The notes under the pieces are model-generated. The model worked only from the letters and a program-made list of their open reading frames with translations, was not told the origin of the DNA and ran no database searches. From Rhynchopus euleeides (taxonomy: Eukaryota; Euglenozoa; Diplonemea; Diplonemida; Diplonemidae): a stretch of DNA of 64,000 bases. Where the stretch lies: the NCBI GenBank assembly GCA_963210315.1, contig OY723238.1, forward strand, positions 62,001 through 126,000. The letters run 5' to 3'. Positions 52,408 to 62,717 of the stretch are shown in pieces. The first letter of the stretch is position 1. Each line of letters opens with the position of its first letter. The translations under genes and the position numbers were made by a program.

Positions 52408-52514
52408 CACGGTGGGATCTTGTAAATTTTACATGTATAACTACAAGTATATACATGTATTATACATGTATAATACTTGCATGTCAACTATTATACATGT
52501 ATAATACATGTATA

Positions 52515-53191
52515 CAGTGCCGCAGAAAAGTTTCGAACGAACAAAAGTTTTAAAATTCTCCGTTCGAAAGTTTTTTCGTCTCAAAACTTCTGTTTTGTTT
52601 TAAAAGTTATTTTCCTGCATCATGGGAGTTTCCTAGAGGTGTGTGGGATGATGTGCCACATGTGCAACACTCCAGCGCTGTGAACAGGCAGTCTTTGGGT
52701 CAGGCGGGTGTCAGCATCCTTCAACCTCACTCAGGTTACTCCTATCTGTCCCCTATCGCCAGGTTTGCTGCGAGTTGCCCAAAGCGGATGAGTTTGCGGA
52801 TCGCAGGCCAGAGAGGCCAGAAGAGGAATGTCCAACCTCAACAGGGTCGGTATCCCCAGTCGAGTGGTTTCCGCAACCGAGCGGTCCATCCCTCCAAACC
52901 ACTCGACATGGGGGCCTTTTCGGGTCCACTGGATGCTGACATCGCAAATAGAATGACCTCGACCTGTCCAGTCCTGTCAAGAAGTATTTTTAGTATCTCT
53001 CTTGTCAAAAAATCTTTGTCCGAAAACACTTCGGAGAAAGATCCTTGACTTTGAAACAAAGTATTGAACAAGAGAAGTATTGAAGTATTGAACAAAAGAA
53101 TGTTTTAAAATTTTTCGCGAACCGCGATTTTCGTCTTAAAACTTAAAATTATCTTAAAAGTTATCGTGTTCGAAACTTTTCTGTGGCACTG
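52515..53191 (+). mobile_element. Tc1/mariner-type short element, copy A
   Basis: 677 bp flanked by TA. The ends are inverted: CAGTGCCGCAGAAAAGTTTC on the left and its near-complement on the right. CAGTG ends with TA duplication fit Tc1/mariner relatives. It is non-coding as far as I can see. Confidence 0.8.
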
Positions 53192-53204
53192 TATGCCTGA
53201 AATA

Positions 53205-53860
53205 CAGTGCCACAGAAAAGTTTCGAACACGATAAATTATAAGATAATTTTAAGTTTTAAGACGAAAATCGCGCTTCGCGAAAAATTTTAAAACATTCTT
53301 TTGTTCAATACTTTGTTTCAAAGTCAAGGATCTTTCTCCGAAGTGTTTTCGGACAAAGATTTCTTGACAAGAGAGATACTAAAAATACTTCTTGACAGGA
53401 CTGGACAGGTCGAGGTCATTCTATTTGCGATGTCAGCAGCATCCAGTGGACCCGAAAAGGCCCCCATGTCGTGTGGTTTGGAGGGATGGACCGCTCGGTT
53501 GCGGAAACCACTCGACTGGGGATAACGACCCTGTTGAGGTTGGACATTCCTCTTCTGGCCTCTCTGCCTGCGATCCGCAAACTCATCCGCTTTTGGCAAC
53601 TCGCAGCAAACCTGGCGATAGGGGACAGATAGGAGTAACCTGAGTGAGGTTGAAGGACGCTGACACCCGCCTGACCCAAAGACTGCCTGTTCACAGCGCT
53701 GGAGTGTTGCACATGTGGCACATCATCCCACACACCTCTAGGAAACTCCCATGATGCAGGATAGATAACTTTTAAAACAAAACAAAAGTTTTGAGACGAA
53801 AAAACTTTCGAACGGAGAATTTTAAAACTTTTGTTCGTTCGAAACTTTTCTGCGGCACTG
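53205..53860 (-). mobile_element. Tc1/mariner-type short element, copy B (inverted)
   Basis: 656 bp, nearly identical to copy A but in the opposite orientation and only 13 bp away. Its own TA duplications are present. The pair forms a near-palindrome of about 1.35 kb. Confidence 0.8.
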
Positions 53861-54060
53861 TATACATGTAAAATACATGTATATCAAGTAAAAATACAAG
53901 TATAATACTTGCATGTCAACTATTATACTTGTATTTTTACTTGATATACATGTATTTTACATGTATATTTCAGGCATTTACATGTATTTTACATGTATAA
54001 TACTTGTCATGCAAGTATTATACATGTAAAATACTTGCATGACAAGTAAAATACATGTAT
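53861..54060. repeat. TACATGTA/TACTTGCATG palindromic low-complexity tract
   Basis: AT-rich tract of repeated short palindromes, continuing the similar tract at 52430-52514 on the other side of the paired elements. Confidence 0.7.
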
Positions 54061-54442
54061 CATACATCCCGTACGGCCTGAGTCAGGCAAGATTTCGGGG
54101 CCCCGCTGGCCGCCTGAGTTTCCCCTGAGTTTCCCCCGAGTTTCCCCTGACTTTTGACCTAGTCAGGCGAAGTCAGGGGAAACTCACACGGTGGACTCCA
54201 GCGGGGGTAGGGTAACCCTTTTCGGGAGTCTCAACTAGGGGGAGTCCAACTCCCGCTAGCGGGAGTCTATACTCCCGCTAGCGGGAGTCTGACTCCCCCT
54301 AGCGGGAGTCTTTTCACCTATTTTCACTCATTTTTCCCATGATACCTATGCAATGTGGCACTCGTCACTGAAGTACAGCCACACACACACACACCAAACG
54401 GACGTTTCCACCCATCCCAGCTCGCAGACCTGATTCACAAAA

Positions 54443-55141
54443 ATGGGGAAGACGACAACGAAGCCGGCAGTGAAGGTGGCAGCGAAGCCGGCGGCGAAGT
54501 CGAGTAAGAAGAAGAAGAGCGCAGAGAGTCCCGAGGCTGCGGAGGCGACGAACATTGTGGCTGATTTTTGCACGGCCTTCCTCGTTAAAAAAGGGGGAAG
54601 TGTGCTGACACTGGGATCCATTAGAAGGCTCCTAGCAACGGTGTTGACCGGCAAGGAGATCAACAAGCACAGCCCCCAGGTGGCCAACGCCATCACCGCC
54701 GTATTCCCTGACATGGACAAGCTCGCTGTGAGGGAGGTCGAGATGATGCAGAAGGACGGCACCCTCCCCGCCACCTACAGGGTTGAGGTGAAGCGCGGGA
54801 AGGTGCAAGACACCAAGTTGGTGGGTGTCACCCTCAAGCCAAAGATGCCCTTGGCTTGGGCGGAGGAGGGCCACAAGAAGAATCCGCTGTACCAGCGGGT
54901 CCTTGCTGCGCTTGCCCCGGCCTACAAGGAGGTCGAGATGAACAACGTGTACACTGCCGTGCAGCAGGAGGAGGATACTACGACGAAGAATGTGATGCAG
55001 CACTTCCCGGTGGTCACCCCGTTGCCTGGGGCAGCCAACGTGCATGTGGTGATGCTCGAGGGGCCGATGCTCACTGTGCGACATCCCAGAAGAACGCTGG
55101 TATCAACAGGTGCATCGATACCCGCACCTGACTCTCTCTGA
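54443..55141 (+). CDS. Lys/Ala-rich element protein, unrecognised
   Basis: 232 aa, start MGKTTTKPAVKV. The first 30 residues are a histone-tail-like Lys/Ala stretch, probably nucleic-acid binding or a nuclear signal. Next comes a helical region (TLGSIRRLLATVLTGKEI) of unknown fold. Its 3' end overlaps the start of the next frame by about 30 bp. Whether the two frames are joined by an intron, a frame change or are separate is not resolved. Confidence 0.5.
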   Translation: MGKTTTKPAVKVAAKPAAKSSKKKKSAESPEAAEATNIVADFCTAFLVKKGGSVLTLGSIRRLLATVLTGKEINKHSPQVANAITAVFPDMDKLAVREVEMMQKDGTLPATYRVEVKRGKVQDTKLVGVTLKPKMPLAWAEEGHKKNPLYQRVLAALAPAYKEVEMNNVYTAVQQEEDTTTKNVMQHFPVVTPLPGAANVHVVMLEGPMLTVRHPRRTLVSTGASIPAPDSL

Positions 55142-56240
55142 GATGAAAGAGGCTGGCTACCCCTCCCTCTTGGCAGGTGTGCTTCCCAATGCCCGCTACG
55201 TCACCCCAGCACTCCATGACTGCAAGGGGCTCGCCATGCGGCTGATCAGGGTACTGGATGAGACAACAAAAAAAATATTCGACAAGACCTGTACAAACCT
55301 TGCACTGAATGTGTCGCAGAATGGGACAGGTGCTCAGTTCCGGAAGGTCGTGCTTGCCATGTCACAGGACACCACCTACAAGGGCTTGTTCCGCTACCTC
55401 TTTGTCTCCCTTGCAGACCTCATGCATTTCCGGTATGCAGACATCCCCTGGCGCTTCTGGGGATGCAAGGATGAGTCAGCCCGGATTCCCTTCTTGCGTG
55501 CTCGGATCTCAGGGCATATATTTCACTGGTTGATGGAGCATGCCGAAAAGGGATCAACGCGCAATGCCTACGTACACAGTCTCCATCATTGGTGGGCTCC
55601 AGAAGATGCAGTGCCTCTGCAGAACAACGACGAATTTGAAGAAGCAGAGAACGGACATCGCAAGAAAGATGCCGTTACAATCGCCAGCTCCGCAACTTAC
55701 GAGAGAGATCTTGCAATGGCAGAAGAGAAGCGGCGCGAATCGGGCATGCCTTGGAAGGTTGCGCACCTGTCGCAGGACGGGATCCTCGGGTATAGAGAAG
55801 TCATTCTGTGTCCGTGTCTGCACACCCGACACGCTCATAGATTGGCTGTGTATGTTCTTTGCACACAGTTGACACAGCTGCAGAAGGGGTTTGTGCACTG
55901 CAACACACAGGACTTCGTTGAACCCAGCAGCGCGCCCTACTTCCTGTTCCGGTTCCCCGAAGGACACCGCAAATTATCGCTCTGCTTGTGCAAAATGCCA
56001 ATCCCGCTGGGGGCGACTTTCACACCATTCGTGTCATCCGAGGCGACTTTGAGCACGCTTGACCAACGCGCACAGCAGGAGGGGGATGACAGTTCTGACG
56101 AAGAAGATGAGGAAAGCCTGCAGGATGGTTTGTCTTGCCCAAGGTGTAACACAACTACGACAGGCGACGGCCGCACTTTGACACCTCAAATTCTAACCGC
56201 TCACCTCCGCAGGTGCAGCCGCTACCAGGAGGATAGGTAG
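55110..56240 (+). CDS. Element protein with C-terminal zinc-finger-like motif
   Basis: About 376 aa in an open frame that begins without an ATG (GTG at 55110) and could extend upstream (IPEERWYQQ). It has ordinary globular composition and no family I recognise. The last 40 residues carry CPRC and, 19 residues on, HLRRC, preceded by an acidic run (SSDEEDEES). It may be the nuclease or DNA-binding protein of the surrounding inverted-repeat element; that is inference from position. Confidence 0.5.
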   Translation: MHRYPHLTLSEMKEAGYPSLLAGVLPNARYVTPALHDCKGLAMRLIRVLDETTKKIFDKTCTNLALNVSQNGTGAQFRKVVLAMSQDTTYKGLFRYLFVSLADLMHFRYADIPWRFWGCKDESARIPFLRARISGHIFHWLMEHAEKGSTRNAYVHSLHHWWAPEDAVPLQNNDEFEEAENGHRKKDAVTIASSATYERDLAMAEEKRRESGMPWKVAHLSQDGILGYREVILCPCLHTRHAHRLAVYVLCTQLTQLQKGFVHCNTQDFVEPSSAPYFLFRFPEGHRKLSLCLCKMPIPLGATFTPFVSSEATLSTLDQRAQQEGDDSSDEEDEESLQDGLSCPRCNTTTTGDGRTLTPQILTAHLRRCSRYQEDR

Positions 56241-56349
56241 GTAGTCCAGAGTCCGGGGAAACTGACAGAAGCAAAACAAGCCCCTCCCCATCCCTCTTCC
56301 ACCTTCCCCCCGCATGATTTTACCCCCCACGCCAGTAGACTGTAACTAT

Positions 56350-56523
56350 ATCATGGGAAAAGTGTCACTGCGCTTTGTTCGGCACTTTTTGCTTTGGTTT
56401 CTTTTTTGCGTTGACGCTTCCACACTCACACTCCTGCTGATGATGGTGTCGTGAGTGAGGAGCACAAGGGCACGAACAAGCACGCGACACTTTCCGCCCA
56501 CATCGAAGTGTGCTGAAAAAATG
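56350..56523 (+). repeat. Dispersed SINE-like repeat, fullest copy
   Basis: Combines the 5' part seen at 34285-34345 and 38235-38300 with the 3' part seen at 2545-2640. About 170 bp. No polymerase III promoter boxes were identified. Confidence 0.55.
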
Positions 56524-57352
56524 GATGAAAATAGGTGGAAAGACTCCCGCTAGGGGGAGTCAGACTCCCCCTAGCGGGAGTATAGACTCCCGCTAGCGGG
56601 AGTCTTTGACACCCTCTCAGACTCCCGCTCCCAGACTCCCGCTAGGGCCGCTGGAGTCCACCGTGCAGGCTGAGTCAAGCAAACGCAAAAGTCAGGGGAA
56701 ACAGAGGCTTAGCTTGGGGGGGGAAACTCGGTCAGCTGACCGAGTTTCAGCCAAACCCGGAAAAATACAGCAGCAGTCTCTCGAGTCTTCCTTTCAGATG
56801 ATTTTTGCATTGATCGCTTCCACCTCAACCCGTCACTCGTCACGCGTTTTTTTTTCTCGCTGGCGCTAGTGATGTCGGCTGGCAGAAAAAACACACAACA
56901 AAACCCCCCCCCCCCCGCGTGTCGAGTGACCTTACCTGTCTGAAGTACAGAAAATGTGTCGGGTTGGGTGGAGCATACACACACACATACACATATGTTC
57001 ACACAACACAGGGCAAACCGCACAAACGTGTTCACACATCCGGCATCCTATGCGAAATACCCGCCGCTCCCCGGGAGCTGTTGCGGGAACCATCTGCTCT
57101 TCCGACCCACCGAGACTCTTGCCGTATTTTCTCTACCACACGGGGTGTGTTTTACCAAAAAACTCGGTCAGCCCAAAAAAAAAAAAAGGGTAAAATTTTC
57201 CGCGAAAAAATCGGATTTTTTATGGGGTGCAGCAGCACAGGAGGTGAAGCACGCGTGCGAGCGGAACGCGAACACCCCATTCTCCTTCTGTCCCGGATTC
57301 GTCGCTAGCCCGCGAATAACGTCAGCAGTCTCGAATTCCGTCTCCCGGCAAC

Positions 57353-58110
57353 ATGGTGGGCACGCAGGTGCAGGAGGCTCTGGGCCACATCGCTGACCAT
57401 TGCCTGGCACCTCTCCCGGGGATCACTGGCGCGTACCCTTGCCTGGACTTCAATGCCCCAGCAGCACACCCACTGAAGTGGGCACAGGCGCACAAGACTG
57501 CCCTTCTGCAGGAGCCCGGGTGTCTGTTCCGAGTTTCGGAGGTTGGGCTTGCAGGAGGTTATTCGGCGGTTTACCTCGGGAAACCTCGCTCTCACGTGCA
57601 AGCTACTCCAGCTTGCATCTAATCAGGAATGCTTTGACCTCGCACGCCCTGCTCTGCCATGAACAAGCGCCCAGAAGTGACCCTTGATGAGATAGGGTCC
57701 CATCTCTGCAGCTGCGTATTCGCTGCAATCTTCACCTCCCGTGACTGTCCGCATCTACAGGAGAAATGTTGCATCGACAACGGCAGTGCTGGGCACTGCT
57801 TCTGTTGAATGCTTGTTTCCAAGCCCCGCTTTGTCTCCACCAGGCTTCGCCAACTGAGCAGCAAAAGCCTTGCAAATGTACTCTTTGCGGGAGTGGAATG
57901 TCGCGAAGATTCACAGGGTATCTCCGTAGCCACTCTTGCGAGGTAGAAAAGTTCACGGGATCACCAAGAAGGCTCTTTGTCGGCCCACTTCAGGACTATT
58001 TGCGCTGCCGGGACTGCACCCGCCACTGGCGGGGAACTGCCAATGCAGCACCTACAAAGGCAACAAAGCAAACTCAGGTTGCAGACCTGGTTGCTGAGCT
58101 GGTGTTCTAG
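57353..58110 (+). CDS. Possible multi-exon element gene with Cys/His motifs
   Basis: Three neighbouring plus-strand frames look coding: 57353-57622 (start MVGTQVQEAL), 57659-57811 (start MNKRPEVTLDEIG, Cys-rich) and 57766-58110, which carries CTLCGSGMSRRF with a following HSC and later LRCRDCTRHW. They may be exons of one gene, but I could not place introns. Function unknown. Confidence 0.35.
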
Positions 58111-58761
58111 AAGGGGGGGACCCGGGAAGGCAGCAACGTCGAATTCTGGGTGAACGGGGTGGTGGGGGGCAACTCAACTGTGTGTACTGTGACCGAGTCT
58201 GACCGAGTTTCGGCCCCAACCCCAAAATCCAAGCTAAGCCCCTGGGGGAAACTCAGGCGAAAAAAAATGTAGTCAGGGGAAACTCAGGGGAAACTCAGGC
58301 CAGTCAGGCAAAATTTTTGGCCTGACTCTTTCTTGACTTTCCCCTGATATTCCTTGGAGTGTTCCCAACCCTGTGATGTGAGAACCTGACGGGGTGGTGG
58401 CATGGTGAGTGCTGTGTGGTGTGAGTTGCGGCTGGCGAAGCAAGTACTTACAGAAATGAGGTGCTTGGGGTTCAGGGGGTGAGGCAGCAGGAATTTTCAA
58501 TGGGGTTTTTTTTTCAAAAGAATCCACCCCCACACCCACCACCCTTCCCACTCCTTTCAAAAAGTGTGCACGCCACGGCCTGGTCGTCCTGTACACCAAG
58601 CTGGAGGTCGCTATTCCCAAAACATCCCATTTGGTCAAGTCTGCTGGGCTGTTGTGATGATCGAGGCACTCGATGAGTTCAGCAGCAGGGATGCCTGCTT
58701 TGCACGGCTTCGATGCGTCGAATGTATTGACCGTCGGAGTAAACGTGCAACCAGCAAAGCT

Positions 58762-59304
58762 TCACAAACCCGGCGCTGCGGCATATTTTTCGCACGCAAG
58801 AGGGGTGTACGGCTTCTTCTCGATTGCCTTTTTCTTTGTTTGCTGTTGCTGTTTGGATAATCTCCATGTCCAATTCTCCACCGGTGACCACTTGTTAAGA
58901 TCATCCGGTGAGGTGTTCAGGTACTCCTCCAGCTCCTTCGCCACAGTCGCGTTGCAGAGCCCCTTCTTCCACAGCTCACTCAACGAGGCAACACTGGGGA
59001 TGGGGAGCTTGGCCGATTTCCTGGCCGCCAGGACATTCGGGGACGTCACCCACACGGACTCGAACACCTGGCGGCAGGCGTACGTCTCCCACGCCTCCCG
59101 AAGAACCGCAGCTGGCACCACCGTGCTGGCCTTCGTGCACTCCCGGACCATCTTGGCGAGTTGGCAGGAGAGGTTGCGGGTGTGGTCTGAACAAGCATGG
59201 AGCAAGTCAAACGCAGCCTTCCAGGTTGTCAACGCCGTGTCCAGGGCAGTGCGCAGCTGGAGGCAATGCCCATATACGTATGGGTACAAAGTTTTTATGC
59301 CCAT
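58762..59304 (-). CDS. Helical protein frame within the element
   Basis: Up to 180 aa; the credible part starts after LQLRTALDTAL. It is helix-rich with ordinary codon use, ending in a Gln/Lys run. A matching-style stretch (VMELDGLLRKDPEQLRE) lies on the same strand at 60100-60170, beyond the inverted-repeat element at 59265-60110, which appears to split the gene. Confidence 0.4.
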   Translation of the reverse strand: MGIKTLYPYVYGHCLQLRTALDTALTTWKAAFDLLHACSDHTRNLSCQLAKMVRECTKASTVVPAAVLREAWETYACRQVFESVWVTSPNVLAARKSAKLPIPSVASLSELWKKGLCNATVAKELEEYLNTSPDDLNKWSPVENWTWRLSKQQQQTKKKAIEKKPYTPLACEKYAAAPGL

Positions 59305-60110
59305 ATACGTATGGTTACAGGATTACGTATGGTTACAAAAAACTTTACTTTCCCATATGTGTATGGTTACCAACACCATACGTATATGGGCAAAAATGTT
59401 TCCCGACAAGAGTTTGGCCATTTTTTCAGGAATTTTCTGACTTCCACTGGATTTCCACCCAGAAGCCAAAATTTCCAGATTTTCAGTGGATTTCCAGCCA
59501 AAACTCAGAATTTCAGGCTTCACAGGACTTTTCAGCCCAAAGCCAAAAATTCCAAATTTCTGCTGGATCTTCACTCAATCCTGGACTTTTCAGTCAGTAC
59601 CAAAATTCTGGCCTCAGGCAGTGTTCTGATGGATTTTCAATCAAACTGAGATTTCTCAAGTTCTGGTGGACTTTCAGTCAATGAAAAAGTTCTGAAAAGT
59701 TCCAGAGTTTTGGTGGACTGGCCAACACTTGGTTGAAATCCACCAGAACTTGGAACCTCCAGCTGAGACCGAAAGGTGTCACAGAACTTGGAAAACTGGC
59801 TTGGTTGACAATTCAGGAGAAGTTTCCCTGGACTTGGAATTTGGTTCTCTGGCCTGTGCAAGATCAGTGGAGTCAGTGGGTTTGTGTGGAAGTGGGGTCC
59901 AGGTGCCAGTCAGGAGATTTCCAATTGGGGTGAAAGTGGGGTCCAGGTGAGTAGGGACTGGACCTGGCTGAAAAATCCAGTTTTCCAACCAAAAATGGCA
60001 TTACGTTACTACGTATGGTTACAAAAAACTTTTTTGCCCATATACGTATGGTGTCGGTAACCATACACATATGGGCAAATGAAAGTTGTACCATACGCTT
60101 ATGGGATTTC
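59265..60110. mobile_element. Inverted-repeat element with CATATACGTATGG ends
   Basis: About 845 bp. The ends contain repeated CCCATATACGTATGG blocks; about 90 bp of 59310-59400 is an inverted copy of 60010-60110 (TATGTGTATGGTTACC, ACACCATACGTATATGGGCA). The centre is rich in TTTCAGT/CAGAATTT repeats and has no gene. It appears to sit inside the minus-strand frame described above. Confidence 0.65.
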
Positions 60111-60482
60111 ACTCGCGCAGCTGCTCCGGGTCCTTCCGCAGCAGACCGTCCAGCTCCATCACCGAGGCACAGGTGGGCACATGGGTCGGGGCAAGACACT
60201 CCTCATAGGTTCTTTTTCTCTCGATGCATCAGCACTTGCCTTCGTGTGGGGGTGAATCCATGAAGAATTGCCGTCAGTGAGTCGTGAATCCACACGCAAA
60301 AAATCCCTGGATTTTCCCCTGAGTTTCCCCTGACTCAGGCGAAATTTCTGAAAATTGGCCTGACTTTTAAAGTCAGGGGAAACTCAAGGGGAAGTCAGGC
60401 CCTCCACGCCTGAGTCAGGCCGTACTCCATGTATGGTATATACTTGTAGTTATACATGTAAAATTTACAAGATCCCACCGTG

Positions 60483-62149
60483 TTCTTGAAAAAGGGGGGG
60501 GGGGTAGGCCCTTGCATGGCTGTTTAAATCTCTGTTTAGGGCTGTCACAAACACGATTTTTTGGATTTTGGGCCAAAAACTCCACCAAAATGGGCGTACC
60601 TGGCCAAAAATCGAGTGGGGGATCACTGAAAAAATCCGGGAAAATAGCGGACACCCTCGGGAAAGTCGATCCATTCGAATTACTTGGCATTTTTTTCTGA
60701 AAAAACCCCCGAAAAAGTGTAACGCTCGTGTAACGCTCTTGGGCCGATTTGTAACGGTCCAAAAATACCACTTCCAAAAGGCAGAGAAGGCCTCTAAGCA
60801 CCCCAAAACCACACAGATACCCCTCGGGGTAGGTTCCTGGGTGGTTTCTAGTGGTTTCGAGGGCCTCATGGTACCCAGAGGCGGTCTGAAAGAGGTTTCT
60901 CGTGGAAAAATTTGATACTTTCCCGAAAAACCCCTTATTTTTGGGAGCTGAAATCTGCACGAAATCCCCAAACTATCACCCAAAATCGTCACCAAAGTGA
61001 AGAATTCACCCCGGAAGTGATTCCGGCAGACCAAAATGGGTGGAGTACCCTGTTTTCGGGTCAAAAATGCTGATTTTTTCAATGATATCCGCCCATGTCA
61101 TGGTCTGTAACAGTAGTGTAACAGTAGACCCCCCAATTTGGGCCGTTTTGGACCAGTTCTGAGCAACCACTTTCAAAGGCGGAGAAGGCCTCTAAACACC
61201 CCACAACCACACAGCTACCCCCTGAGGTAGGTTCCTGGGTGGTTTTTCGTGGTTTTGGTGGCCTTGTGACGCCCAGAGGCGGTCTGAAAGAGGGTTCTCG
61301 TGGGAGACCCACCATAACCCCACCAATCCCTTGTTTTTAGGGGGTGTAACCAGGGTGGGCATGAATCACCCAAAATATCAGCCAAAATCGTCACCAAAGT
61401 GAAAAATGCCCGCTCGCAATTGATTCCGGGAGCCCAAATTGGGCGGAGTACCCTGTTTTCGGGTCAAACCTACGGAATATTTCAGTGGTATCCACATATG
61501 TAAATGGTCAGTAACAGTCGCGTAACAGTAGCCCCCCTAGCATATACCGACAAAGTGGGCACACACTATGAGATGAACATGGCATCAGGTGCAGTGCCCG
61601 CAGAAGAGACCCATGTGTGACACCGGTGTGTCTGTAGGACGAAGAGGGGCTGGGAGAAGGCGGCAAACAGCAGGGTGACGATGGCAGGGCAAAACTCTGG
61701 AACGAGAAAACGGGCTCGCACAAGCACACTCAACTGCAGCCGAGATCCGACAGCCGGGCAGACAGTCTGGCAGAATTCAATATTGTCAGACTCAAGAATC
61801 GCCAAGAAGGGATTCTGTATCCCTTGACAAGGAATGAACTGCAGGAATTTGCAGCAGAACTAGGTGCTGAGGTCCCAACCATACTCAAACGTGGATTTGT
61901 GAATTTTCTGGGTGAATAACAGGAGAAAAGCGCCCTAACGGAGGGGCTTTTTCCCACAAAAATACCCGAAAAATCCCCAAAAAAGCTGGAAAATTGGGGT
62001 GGAAGGGTGGGAAACGGGTGGGAGAGACCCACAATAGTCATTTGGTGGTGTTTTGGGGGGTATTTTGGACCCAAAAATAGAAAAAATGGCCAAAATTTGG
62101 TTTTGTGACAGAAAATCGGGGGCTATGCAAGGGCCTACTGGGGGGGGCT
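60483..62149. repeat. Degenerate tandem array, period about 400 bp
   Basis: Units near 60700, 61090 and 61500 share GTAACAGT or GTAACGCT, GGAGAAGGCCTCTAAACACC-type and GAGGTAGGTTCCTGGGTGG-type blocks, then CCCAGAGGCGGTCTGAAAGA. AT-richer than the gene regions. No gene. Confidence 0.7.
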
Positions 62150-62668
62150 AAATAGAAGGGGGGGGTCAAATACAAGGGGGGGGGCCTATTAGAAGGGGGG
62201 GGTCTGAAAATTCGAAATCCATAAAATTTTTCGCCGAATACAAGGGGGGGGGGGCTTGTATTCGGCGGAAGCCGAATTTCAGCCAAATTTCAAATTTTCA
62301 GCCTGTTTTTCCAGTCATAACAGGCACCCCATGGTCAAAATGACCCCACTGCGGTCCGCACGGAATCCAAACATTCAAAGGAACGGGGTTTTGGACACCA
62401 GTGTGGGGGTCCTCGCAGGTTGCTGACTCCCGGGAATATCCTCCCATTATCAGGACCCAAACCAGACCCACATTTCATGTGTGATACTTGGCACCTCCAC
62501 CCACAAAATGACCCCACCACGATCCGCACGGATTCCGAATAGTGCAATGGAAGGCGAAAATCGCGATTCCACGAGGTCACCTGGGGCAAAATTCACCAAA
62601 ATTTGGAAAATTCGGCTTCCGCCGAATACAAGCCCCCCCCCCTTGTATTTGACCCCCCCCTTCTATTT
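62150..62668. mobile_element. Inverted-repeat element with G-run ends
   Basis: About 520 bp. The left end reads AATAGAAGG then a G run and TCAAATACAAGG; the right end is its complement. Inner arms (CTTGTATTCGGCGGAAGCCG) are also inverted. GGGTCAAAT is reminiscent of the foldback element at 27373. The target duplication is not clear. No coding. Confidence 0.65.
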
Positions 62669-62717
62669 GGCCACCCACTGCAAAAATTGCCTAAAATTTT
62701 GGGCCCCCAAAAAACCC

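Larger units (their letters stand above)
54187..56665. mobile_element. Inner inverted-repeat unit carrying a two-frame gene
   Basis: Left arm 54187-54335 and right arm 56522-56665 are inverted copies: GGTGGACTCCAGCGG, ACTCCCGCTAGCGGGAGT palindromes, then CACCTATTTTCA. They enclose the plus-strand reading frames at 54443-56240. It could be a separate element nested in the 8-kb unit. Confidence 0.6.
52408..60482. mobile_element. Putative 8-kb DNA transposon with terminal inverted repeats
   Basis: The left end (52408-52452) is an exact inverted copy of the right end (60438-60482), starting CACGGTGGGATC. The inverted match resumes at 54061-54090 (GTACGGCCTGA and TCAGGC) against 60395-60430. The left end has thus been split by about 1.6 kb of later insertions. 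Inside, shared CAGGGGAAACTC/GAGTTTCCCCTG blocks occur at 54110-54190, 58250-58340 and 60310-60400. Reading frames on both strands match no transposase I know. No target duplication could be fixed. The call rests on the inverted ends. Confidence 0.6.

Noticed and set aside
3800-62640. Poly-G and poly-C runs as regulatory sites
   Set aside because: Too widespread and variable; some mark element ends, others are simple homopolymers.
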